Source: Variovorax sp. CAN15 (GTDB lineage Bacteria; Pseudomonadota; Gammaproteobacteria; Burkholderiales; Burkholderiaceae_C). From it: a stretch of 46,125 nt of DNA. Under the pieces are notes generated by a model. That model did not search any database, was not told the DNA's origin, and saw only the letters and a list, made by a program, of their open reading frames with translations. Each line of letters starts with the position of its first letter. Positions within the stretch are counted from its first letter, which is position 1. A program made the translations under genes and the position numbers. This document shows, in pieces, positions 36,061 to 46,125 of this stretch. Location: positions 1 to 46,125 of the forward strand of contig NZ_JASMRZ010000037.1 in the NCBI RefSeq assembly GCF_030462475.1. Reading direction: 5' to 3'.

Positions 36061-36085
36061 TCGTTCTTGTTCCTTCTGTTCGTCT

Positions 36086-36856
36086 TCAGTTCTCGCGCGC
36101 GATCTCCAGGCGCACCTGGGCGGCGTTCAGCAGGTCGCTGAAGGGCGCGGGCGGCTCGGCGTCGGTGAAGAGCCGGTCGATCTGCGAGAGCGTGCCCAGC
36201 TGGATCATCGCAGGCCGGTTGAACTTGCTCGCGTCGGCCGCCAGCCACACCTCGCGTGCCTGCGCGATGATGGTCTGAGCCACCTTCACCTCGCGCAGGT
36301 CGAAGTCGCGCAGCGAGCCGTCGGCCTCGATGCTGGACACGCCGATGAGCGCGATGTCGACCTTGAACTGGCGGATGAAGTCGATGGTGGCCTCGCCCAC
36401 GATGGCGCGGTCGCGCGGGCGCACCGAGCCGCCCGCCACGATCACCTCGCACGAGCTGTTGCCGCTGAGGATGGTGGCCACGTTCAGGTTGTTGGTGATC
36501 ACGCGCAGGCCGGTGTGGCGCAGCAGCGCCTTGGCGATGGCCTCGGTAGTGGTGCCGATGTTCAGGATCAGCGAGCAGTCGTTGGGCACCAGCTGCGCCA
36601 CGCGGCGGGCGATGCGCGCCTTGCCTTCGGCGTGCAGCGTCTCGCGCTGCTGGTAGCCGATGTTTTCCGTGGTCGAGCTGGGCACGCGCACGCCGCCGTG
36701 GAACCGGGTGAGCAGCCCCTCGTCGGCCAGCCGCTGCACGTCGCGCCGCACGGTCTGCAGGGTCACGCCGAGCATGTCGGCCAGTTGCTCGACGGTGACG
36801 GAACCGCGCGCGCGCACGGTGTCCAGGAGGTTGATCTGTCGGGGGTTGGAGTTCAC
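36086..36856 (-). CDS. glpR: Glycerol-3-phosphate regulon repressor, DeoR family
   Basis: A 256-residue DeoR-family regulator. The N-terminal helix-turn-helix (about 8-57: [34 protein letters not shown]) is followed by the DeoR sensor domain ([49 protein letters not shown]). In GlpR proteins this domain binds glycerol-3-phosphate and releases the operator. It is transcribed with glpK and divergently from glpD-STPQUV, so the 122-bp gap 36857-36978 should hold operators for both directions; TTCG/CGAA half-sites are present there. The sequence matches GlpR more than sugar-specific DeoR members because of context and the SVTVEQLAD region; identity as GlpR is therefore well supported but context-based. 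Confidence 0.93.
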   Translation of the reverse strand: MNSNPRQINLLDTVRARGSVTVEQLADMLGVTLQTVRRDVQRLADEGLLTRFHGGVRVPSSTTENIGYQQRETLHAEGKARIARRVAQLVPNDCSLILNIGTTTEAIAKALLRHTGLRVITNNLNVATILSGNSSCEVIVAGGSVRPRDRAIVGEATIDFIRQFKVDIALIGVSSIEADGSLRDFDLREVKVAQTIIAQAREVWLAADASKFNRPAMIQLGTLSQIDRLFTDAEPPAPFSDLLNAAQVRLEIAREN

Positions 36857-36912
36857 GGAGGCGTCGTGGAATGCGGGAAGACTGAGGCCAAGAGTACTCG
36901 GCGCGTCACTTT

Positions 36913-36933
36913 AAAGCGAACAAAAACGAATCG
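36913..36933. promoter_or_regulatory. Candidate GlpR operator region
   Basis: Two CGAA half-sites (36917-36920 and 36927-36930) sit exactly one helical turn apart inside AAAGCGAACAAAAACGAA. TTCG/CGAA is the core of known GlpR operators. Further A-rich copies of the type AAAAC(T/G)CG or AAAATCG follow at about 36943-36950, 36955-36962 and 36984-36991, the last inside the start of glpD. Binding is inferred from motif and position. Confidence 0.5.
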
Positions 36934-36978
36934 ACCTAAGGGAAAACTCGGAGGAAAATCGCGCCAAAAGGAATCCAA

Positions 36979-38658
36979 ATGAAAAAACTCGAAAATACAA
37001 TGGCCCCCGTCAGTGACGAAAGTCACGCATCAACGGACCCCATTCCTGTGAGCGCTTCTCCTTCCGCTTCGCCCGCGCCTGCCACCGACTGCGACGTGCT
37101 GATCGTCGGCGGCGGCATCAATGGCTGCGGCATCGCGCGCGATCTCGCGGGCCGCGGCTGGCGCGTGGTGCTGTGCGAGAAGGACGATCTCGCCTCGCAC
37201 ACATCGTCTTCCTCCACCAAGCTGATCCACGGCGGGCTGCGCTACCTCGAGTACTACGAGTTCTCGCTGGTGCGCAAGGCGCTGCAGGAGCGCGAGGTGC
37301 TGCTCAAGAGCGCGCCGCACATCATGTGGCCGCTGCGCTTCGTGATGCCGCACGACCCGTCGATGCGACCGGCCTGGATGATCCGCATCGGCCTGTTCAT
37401 GTACGACCACCTCGCCCGCCGCGAGGTGCTGCCGGGCTCGCGCAGCGTCGACCTGCGCGCGCACGCGGCCGGCAAGCCGCTGAAGTCGCAGTACAAGCGT
37501 GGCTTCATCTATTCCGACGGCTGGGTCGACGACGCTCGACTGGTGGTGCTCAACGCCCTCGACGCCAAGGCGCGCGGCGCCGAAGTGCTCACGCGCACCC
37601 GCTGCGTGAACGCCCAGCGCGACGCCGACGGCTGGACCGCGTCCCTGCTAGGTGCCGACGGCACCAAGCGCACGCTGCGTGCCCGCGCAGTGGTCAACGC
37701 CGCGGGGCCGTGGGCCGAATCCTTCCTGCGCGGCGTGGCCCGGTCGGCCAAGGGCGAGGCCCTGGCCACCAAGAGCCTGCGACTGGTGAAAGGCAGCCAC
37801 ATCGTCGTGCCGCGCCTGTTCGAGCACGACCACGCCTACATCTTCCAGAACCCCGACAAGCGGATCATCTTCGCCATTCCCTACCAGGACGAGTTCACGC
37901 TGATCGGCACCACCGACATCGAACTCACCGGCGACGACCCCGGCGCCGCGCGCATCGCGCAGGAAGAAGTCGACTACCTCTGCACCCAGGCCAGCCGCTA
38001 TTTCGAGAAGCCCATCGCGCCTTCGGACGTGGTGTGGACCTACTCCGGCGTGCGCCCGCTGCTGGACGACGACTCGGGCGACCCCTCGGCCGTCACGCGC
38101 GACTACATGCTGGAATCGAACACCACGGCCGCGCCTCTGCTGTCGGTGTGGGGCGGCAAGATCACCACTTTCCGCAAGCTGGCCGAGGACGCGGCCGACG
38201 AGGTCGGCAGGATGCTGGGCCAGTCCGCCGGGCAGCGCCCGGCCTGGACTGACGGCGCCTTCCTCGCGGGCGGCGACCTGTCGGGCTGGATCGGCGCCGC
38301 CAAGCGGCCCGACGACGACTTCGAGCGCTTCGTCGAGGCCGTGCAGGCCCGGTATCCGTGGCTCGGCAGCCAACTGGCTCGCCGCCTTGCGCGTGCCTAT
38401 GGCGCGCGCATCGCCGACCTGGTGGGCGATGCCAAGGCCATGGCCGACCTGGGCCTGGAAGTCGCTCCCGGCCTGCACGAGCGCGAGCTGCGCTTCCTGC
38501 AGGACCACGAATGGGCCGTGAGCGCGGAAGACGTGCTCTGGCGGCGCTCCAAGCTGGGGCTGCACTACACGCCCGGGCAGCGCGAACAGGTCGCACGCTG
38601 GCTGCAACAGCAGCAGCAGCAGCGGCAACAGCAACAACCCGCCACCAGCGACAACTAG
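36979..38658 (+). CDS. glpD: Aerobic glycerol-3-phosphate dehydrogenase
   Basis: A 559-residue FAD enzyme that oxidises glycerol-3-phosphate to dihydroxyacetone phosphate at the inner membrane and passes electrons to quinone. The FAD-binding motif is CDVLIVGGGINGCGIARDLA (about 39-58), followed by SSSSTKLIHGGLRYLEYYEF, FAIPYQDEFTLIGTTD and SVWGGKITTFRKLAEDAADE. Before the FAD motif lies a Ser/Pro/Ala-rich extension of about 35 residues not needed for the fold, and the end is a Gln-rich tail (about 544-554, CAG/CAA repeats). The ATG at 36979 has AAAGGA at proper distance; an ATG at 37000 lacks one. It is the first gene of the glycerol uptake operon, with glpS 28 bp downstream. Confidence 0.97.
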   Translation: MKKLENTMAPVSDESHASTDPIPVSASPSASPAPATDCDVLIVGGGINGCGIARDLAGRGWRVVLCEKDDLASHTSSSSTKLIHGGLRYLEYYEFSLVRKALQEREVLLKSAPHIMWPLRFVMPHDPSMRPAWMIRIGLFMYDHLARREVLPGSRSVDLRAHAAGKPLKSQYKRGFIYSDGWVDDARLVVLNALDAKARGAEVLTRTRCVNAQRDADGWTASLLGADGTKRTLRARAVVNAAGPWAESFLRGVARSAKGEALATKSLRLVKGSHIVVPRLFEHDHAYIFQNPDKRIIFAIPYQDEFTLIGTTDIELTGDDPGAARIAQEEVDYLCTQASRYFEKPIAPSDVVWTYSGVRPLLDDDSGDPSAVTRDYMLESNTTAAPLLSVWGGKITTFRKLAEDAADEVGRMLGQSAGQRPAWTDGAFLAGGDLSGWIGAAKRPDDDFERFVEAVQARYPWLGSQLARRLARAYGARIADLVGDAKAMADLGLEVAPGLHERELRFLQDHEWAVSAEDVLWRRSKLGLHYTPGQREQVARWLQQQQQQRQQQQPATSDN

Positions 38659-38686
38659 ACAGACCGGACACAAGGGAAGAGCGCCA

Positions 38687-39760
<1,074 letters not shown>

Positions 39761-39762
39761 CC

Positions 39763-40829
39763 ATGGCACGCATCGACCTCGACCTGGCCCACGCCTACCG
39801 TCCCAACCCCACGCAGGACAGCGACTACGCGCTGCTCCCGCTGAAGATGAGCTTCCGCGACGGCGGCGCCTATGCCTTGCTCGGCCCCTCGGGCTGCGGC
39901 AAGACGACCATGCTGAACATCATCTCGGGCCTGCTGGTGCCATCGCAGGGCACCGTGACCTTCGACGGCCGCGACATGACGCGCGCCACGCCGCAGGAGC
40001 GCAACATCGCGCAGGTGTTCCAGTTTCCGGTGATCTACGACACCATGACCGTGGCCGAGAACCTCGCGTTCCCGCTGCGCAACCGCAAGATGCCGGCCGA
40101 CCAGATCAAAAAGCGCGTCGGCGAGATCGCCGAGATGCTCGACATGAGCGGCCAGCTCAACCAGCGCGCCGCGGGCCTCGCGGCCGACGCCAAGCAGAAG
40201 ATATCGCTCGGGCGCGGACTGGTGCGCAGCGACGTGTCGGCGGTGCTCTTCGACGAGCCGCTCACCGTGATCGATCCGCACCTGAAGTGGCAGCTGCGCC
40301 GCAAGCTCAAGCAGATCCACCGCGAGCTGAAGCTCACGCTGATCTACGTGACGCACGACCAGGTCGAGGCGCTCACCTTCGCGGAAGAGGTGGTGGTCAT
40401 GACGCGCGGCAAGGCTGTGCAGGTGGGCAGCGCGGACGCGCTGTTCGAGCGGCCGGCCCACACCTTCGTCGGGCACTTCATCGGTTCGCCGGGCATGAAC
40501 TTCCTGTCGGCGCAAAGCGGCAACGGCACCATCGAAGTGGCGGGAACGCCGCTGGTGCCCACGCGCGAACTGCCGCAGGGGCCGCTGAAGATCGGCATCC
40601 GCCCCGAGTACCTGCGCCTGTCGAATGCGGGCGCGGCCGGTGCGGTACCTGCGGTGGTGAAGCAGGTGCAGGACGTGGGCACGCACGTGATGCTGAGCGT
40701 GGAAGCCGGCGGCAGCCTGCTGAAGGTGCGGCTGCACCCGGACGATCCGATGCCGGCGGTGGGAGACGCGGTATGGGCGCGGGTGCTCGACACGCATACC
40801 TGCTATTACAAGGATGAGGAACTGGTCGC

Positions 40830-40833
<4 letters not shown>
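39763..40833 (+). CDS. glpT: Glycerol ABC transporter ATPase GlpT
   Basis: A 356-residue ATPase, partner of GlpS. Walker A GPSGCGKTT (41-49), Q-loop VFQFP, Walker B VLFDEP (D164, E165) and H-loop THDQ (H198) are intact. The signature motif is not: where LSGGQ is expected the sequence is LAADA (139-143), then KQKISLGRGL. Thus this subunit keeps a catalytic site but lacks the motif that completes its partner's site. The C-terminal domain (about 240-356) is TOBE-like. The start is set at the ATG at 39763 (MARIDLDLAHAYRP) with AAAGGGA upstream; the frame is open 21 bases further. The name follows the Rhizobium glycerol transporter and is not the E. coli G3P permease GlpT. Confidence 0.92.
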
Positions 40834-41716
<883 letters not shown>

Positions 41717-41720
<4 letters not shown>

Positions 41721-42529
41721 ACGAAAAGCGGTTCCACAAGCGCAGCATCTTCCTGGTGCTGTACATCCTGTTCGCGCTGCTGCCCATCTACTGGATGGTC
41801 AACATGAGCTTCAAGACGAACGAGGAGATCCTCTCGCACTTCTCGTTCTTCCCGCAGCAGCTCACCTGGGCGAACTACGCGCGCATCTTCACCGACGAGT
41901 CGTGGTACTCGGGCTACATCAACAGCCTGATCTACGTGGCGATCAACACGGTCATTTCGCTCACCGTGGCGCTGCCGGCGGCCTACGCGTTCTCGCGCTA
42001 TTCGTTCCTGGGCGACAAGCATGTGTTCTTCTGGCTGCTGACCAACCGCATGACGCCGCCCGCGGTGTTCCTGCTGCCTTTCTTCCAGCTCTACAGCACG
42101 GTCGGCCTGATGGACACCCACCTGGGCGTTGCGCTGGCGCACCTGCTGTTCAACGTGCCGCTGGCGGTGTGGATCCTGGAAGGCTTCATGAGCGGCATCC
42201 CGCGCGAGATCGACGAGACGGCGTACATCGACGGCTACTCGTTCCCGCGCTTCTTCGTGACGATCTTCCTGCCGCTCATCAAGGCGGGCGTGGGCGTGGC
42301 GGCGTTCTTCTGCTTCATGTTCAGCTGGGTCGAGCTGCTGCTGGCGCGCACGCTCACCAGCGTGAACGCCAAGCCCATCGTGGCGACCATGACGCGCACC
42401 GTGAGCGCGTCGGGCATGGACTGGGCGACCCTCGCGGCGGCAGGCGTGCTCACCATCGTGCCGGGCGCCATCGTCATCTGGTTCGTGCGTCACTACATCG
42501 CGAAGGGTTTCGCGATGGGACGCGTCTGA
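41717..42529 (+). CDS. glpQ: Glycerol ABC transporter permease GlpQ
   Basis: A 270-residue permease of the MalG-like class with about six membrane segments, starting at LVLYILFALLPIYWMV. The coupling loop is IPREIDETAYIDGYSFPRFF. The start at 41717 overlaps the glpP stop as ATGA; the much longer open frame upstream is in glpP and not coding. The name is the Rhizobium transporter name, not the E. coli phosphodiesterase GlpQ. The conserved GM-W-TLAAAGVLTIVPGAIV tail is typical of the class. Confidence 0.94.
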
Positions 42530-42540
42530 GGGAGCTACGC

Positions 42541-42849
42541 ATGTTCAACTGGATGGTCTGGACGACCCCCGTCGCCGTGTTCTTCTCCTGCATCGCGCTG
42601 ATGCTGGTGGTCATGACCGTGTGGGAGCTCAAGTCGCCCACCACGCTGCGGCGGGGCTGGCTGCCGATGGAAACGACGCGCGGCGACCGCCTCTTCATCG
42701 GCCTTCTGTCGGCCGCCTACGTCAACCTGGCTTTCGTCGGCCTGGCCGGCAAGCTGCAGGAGTGGATGAGCCTCGAGGCCGAGCCCTCGATCTGGATCAG
42801 CTTCGTGATTTCGATGGCCCTGCTCGCGCTGATCATGCGCAAGGGCTGA
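42541..42849 (+). CDS. glpU: Small membrane protein GlpU (DUF2160)
   Basis: A 102-residue protein with three hydrophobic segments (about 6-27, 50-70, 80-98), matching the DUF2160 proteins found in glycerol ABC transporter operons. The segment WELKSPTTLRRGWLPMETTRGDRLFIGLL is conserved-looking. The start ATG at 42541 has GAGGGAG 6-11 bp upstream and follows glpQ by 11 bp. The role is not known; position between permeases and binding protein suggests an accessory subunit of the importer. Confidence 0.87.
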   Translation: MFNWMVWTTPVAVFFSCIALMLVVMTVWELKSPTTLRRGWLPMETTRGDRLFIGLLSAAYVNLAFVGLAGKLQEWMSLEAEPSIWISFVISMALLALIMRKG

Positions 42850-42900
42850 AGGCATGCGCGGCCCCGCGGCGGCCGCGACGGCAGTTTTTCGACAGGCATC

Positions 42901-42924
42901 CGGCTCTCCGCCTCCCCGGAGCCG
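42901..42924 (+). promoter_or_regulatory. Intra-operon hairpin between glpU and glpV
   Basis: CGGCTC(TC)CG pairs with CGGAGCCG in the 118-bp gap before glpV, giving a strong GC stem with a small bulge and no T-run. Such stems before binding-protein genes often set unequal transcript stability. The AGGAG site of glpV lies about 30 bp downstream, outside the stem. Confidence 0.45.
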
Positions 42925-42967
42925 CGATCAGACACACCGGGGGGGCACCAACCGAGGAGACACAGTC

Positions 42968-44698
<1,731 letters not shown>

Positions 44699-44702
44699 AG
44701 GC

Positions 44703-44826
44703 AGTCTTGCTCCCTCCCCCATGGGGAGGGCTGGGAGAGGGGCACGGCGGCATCCGGCGGATGCGTTGCATTGAATGCGGGCCGTCCCCATCCCGATCTT
44801 CCCCCGCAGGGGGAAGGAGCAAAGAC
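44703..44826. repeat. REPIN-like element: two inverted copies of a hairpin repeat
   Basis: The left arm begins GTCTTGCTCCCTCCCCC, then ATGGGGAGGG and CTGGGAGAGGGG. The right end read on the minus strand begins GTCTTTGCTCCTTCCCCC, then TGCGGGGGAAG and ATCGGGATGGGG. The two are the same unit (stem-loop plus GGGA-GGGG tail) in opposite orientation around a spacer of about 45 bp, the layout of REPIN elements. It fills nearly all of the gap between glpV and the next gene. No RAYT transposase is in the window. Confidence 0.65.
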
Positions 44827-44837
44827 AATGGATCGCC

Positions 44838-45545
44838 ATGAACATCCGATTCCGCTGCGATCCCGCCCTGTTCGACCTGCTGCCGCGCCCGGTGCCGGCC
44901 AAGGCCGCGCTGCCTGACTGGCTGCGGCGGATGGCGCCGAGGGCGCCTTCGCCGGTGCACCAGCGCAGCATCCGCACGGTCAAGCAGTGCCCGCCGTTCG
45001 TCGATGCGATGACGCACGGCTTCATGATGCTTCTGCCCTGCGACGTGAGCGTGGAAGCAGGGCGCTTCAGCTGGGACTGGCCGTTGCCCGCGCTCTCTGT
45101 GCAGGGGTATCCGCGTGCGCCGCTGAGTTTTCATGTGCCGCAGCAGATCGCGGGCTCGCCGCTCGAGCGCGGCCGGCAATCGGCCATCAAGTTCAACAGT
45201 TTCTGGACCGTGGAGGTCGACGAAGGGTGGTCGCTGATGGCGGTGCATCCCGTGAATCGCGACGACCTGCCGTTCAGGCTCGTCACGGGGCTGGTCGATG
45301 CAGACCGCTTCAACGAGGTCGGCATCAACTTTCCGGCGATCTGGACCGACCCCGGCTTCAGCGGCGTGCTGCCGCGCGTCACGCCGGTGGCGCAGTGCTA
45401 TCCGGTGCCGCGCGTGCCGCTCGAGCTTTCCTGCGAGCCCATGTCCGGGGCCCGGGCAAAGGGCTACGAGCAACTGGCCGAAAAGATCATGGCGGGGCCG
45501 GGCGTCTATCGCAAGGCGTTTCGCAGCAAGCGCGGCGCGGGCTGA
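44838..45545 (+). CDS. Uncharacterised protein, DUF6065-like
   Basis: A 235-residue soluble protein without signal peptide or membrane segment. It starts MNIRFRCDPALFDLLPRPVP and contains ALPDWLRRMAP, RTVKQCPPFVDAMTHGFMML and FNSFWTVEVDEGWSLMAVHPVNR. I recall such blocks from proteins labelled DUF6065, which have no assigned function; the family label is tentative. The start at 44838 lacks a good ribosome site: the AAGGAG in the repeat arm (44814-44819) is 18 bp away and fits better an out-of-frame ATG at 44828. Extension in frame to 44775 would run into the repeat. Likely a stand-alone gene, since the repeat separates it from glpV. Confidence 0.72.
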   Translation: MNIRFRCDPALFDLLPRPVPAKAALPDWLRRMAPRAPSPVHQRSIRTVKQCPPFVDAMTHGFMMLLPCDVSVEAGRFSWDWPLPALSVQGYPRAPLSFHVPQQIAGSPLERGRQSAIKFNSFWTVEVDEGWSLMAVHPVNRDDLPFRLVTGLVDADRFNEVGINFPAIWTDPGFSGVLPRVTPVAQCYPVPRVPLELSCEPMSGARAKGYEQLAEKIMAGPGVYRKAFRSKRGAG

Positions 45546-45567
45546 GCGCTGTCGCGAACCCTGTCGT

Positions 45568-46125
45568 TCAGGCCGGTGCGGCAAGCAGCGCCGCGCGCAG
45601 TTCGTCCAGGTCGAGCCAGAGGCGCCCGGTGGGCGCGGTGGCCAGCGCATGCGCGATGCGCCCGAAGGTGTCGGCATTCAACCGGCAGGCGCGGCCGTAG
45701 GCCTGCATTGCTTCCTCCATCCGGCCCGCCTCCTGCAGCACGATGCCGAGGTTGACCTCGACTTCGGCCCGCGGCGGGGAAACGCGCAGCACCTGCCGCA
45801 GGGCTTCGGCGGCGCCGTCGAAGTCGCGCAGGTCCTGCAGCACCAGGGCCAGTTCGAACCAGATGCCTCCATGTGCCGGAGCGAGCGCGGCGGCCCGCCG
45901 AAGCGCCCGTGCCGCTTCGGCTTCGCGGCCGGCCGCCTTGAGCGTCAGGCCCAGCGAGTTCAGTGCCTGCTCGCGCCCTGGCAGGAGTTCCACGGCGCGC
46001 TCGTGGCGGGCCAGGGCCAGCGCGACGTCGCCGTTGGCACGCGCTATGTCGCCCCCCAGGAGCAAAGAAGGGCCATGGTCGGGGCGCAGCGCGAGGCTTT
46101 CGGCTATGGAGGCGTCGGCCTCCAC
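45568..46125 (-). CDS. Tetratricopeptide-repeat protein, C-terminal part (cut by window edge)
   Basis: The visible 185 codons contain at least three TPR units (for example RHERAVELLPGREQALNSLGLTLKAAGREAEAARALRRAAALAP, quoted here only in outline by its ends). The units show the G/A and aromatic spacing of about 34 residues and end at DLDELRAALLAAPA. The 5' part lies beyond the right edge, so total length, any catalytic domain (such as a sulfotransferase or glycosyltransferase) and the true start are unknown. It converges on the DUF6065-like gene with 22 bp between the stops. Confidence 0.8.
   Translation of the reverse strand: MEADASIAESLALRPDHGPSLLLGGDIARANGDVALALARHERAVELLPGREQALNSLGLTLKAAGREAEAARALRRAAALAPAHGGIWFELALVLQDLRDFDGAAEALRQVLRVSPPRAEVEVNLGIVLQEAGRMEEAMQAYGRACRLNADTFGRIAHALATAPTGRLWLDLDELRAALLAAPA

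Noticed and set aside
44828..44917. Out-of-frame 29-codon ORF with a good ribosome site before the DUF6065-like gene
   Set aside because: The ribosome site belongs to the repeat arm, the peptide has no features and it does not end at the next start codon, so coupling is not supported.

Overview
The window looks like chromosomal DNA of a high-GC beta-proteobacterium, most likely Comamonadaceae and close to Variovorax. This rests on codon usage, on a glycerol glpD-STPQUV transporter operon, on Comamonad-style intergenic repeats, and on a contact-dependent inhibition (CDI) locus in the Burkholderiales gene order A-I-O-B. I could not run any database search, so the taxon is inferred.

Layout. (1) 1-7858, minus strand: a transglutaminase / circularly permuted ATP-grasp / alpha-E operon. 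It reads DUF2126 transglutaminase, ATP-grasp-alpha-E fusion, a periplasmic amino-acid-binding lipoprotein, then a second transglutaminase that runs off the left edge. (2) 8002-14029, plus strand: comEC, an enoyl-CoA hydratase/isomerase preceded by an overlapping 19-codon ORF, and a second ATP-grasp / alpha-E pair encoded as two separate genes. (3) 14300-27447, plus strand: a complete CDI / two-partner secretion locus. It holds a 3340-residue CdiA with a nuclease-like C-terminal tip, a candidate immunity gene 2 bp behind it, a BcpO-like lipoprotein and the CdiB outer-membrane transporter. (4) 27494-32155, plus strand: a lipoprotein, an HscC-type Hsp70 and a translationally coupled membrane J-domain protein. 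(5) 32244-34542: a sulfatase-fold lipid/LPS phosphoethanolamine-transferase-like enzyme (minus) and a secreted SH3-domain protein (plus). (6) 34561-44698: the glycerol regulon, with glpR-glpK on minus and, divergently, glpD-glpS-glpT-glpP-glpQ-glpU-glpV on plus. (7) 44703-46125: a REPIN-like palindromic repeat, an uncharacterised DUF6065-like protein and a TPR protein cut by the right edge.

How the parts work together. The glp genes make a self-contained glycerol pathway: ABC uptake, phosphorylation by GlpK, oxidation of glycerol-3-phosphate by GlpD, with GlpR as likely repressor acting in the shared intergenic region. The two ATP-grasp / alpha-E / transglutaminase modules match the predicted peptide-ligation and peptide-trimming systems described by comparative genomics, whose chemistry is still poorly defined. 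In the CDI locus CdiB exports CdiA, CdiA carries a toxin tip into neighbouring cells, and the downstream gene should protect the producer.

The items most worth following up are: the unrecognised toxin/immunity pair (23.9-25.0 kb), with lower GC than its surroundings; two paralogous ATP-grasp/alpha-E modules within about 10 kb; the HscC/J-domain/lipoprotein cluster behind the CDI genes; and complementary degeneration of the two glycerol ABC ATPases. No tRNA, rRNA, CRISPR array, transposase or integrase was seen, and no intergenic gap exceeds 300 bp.
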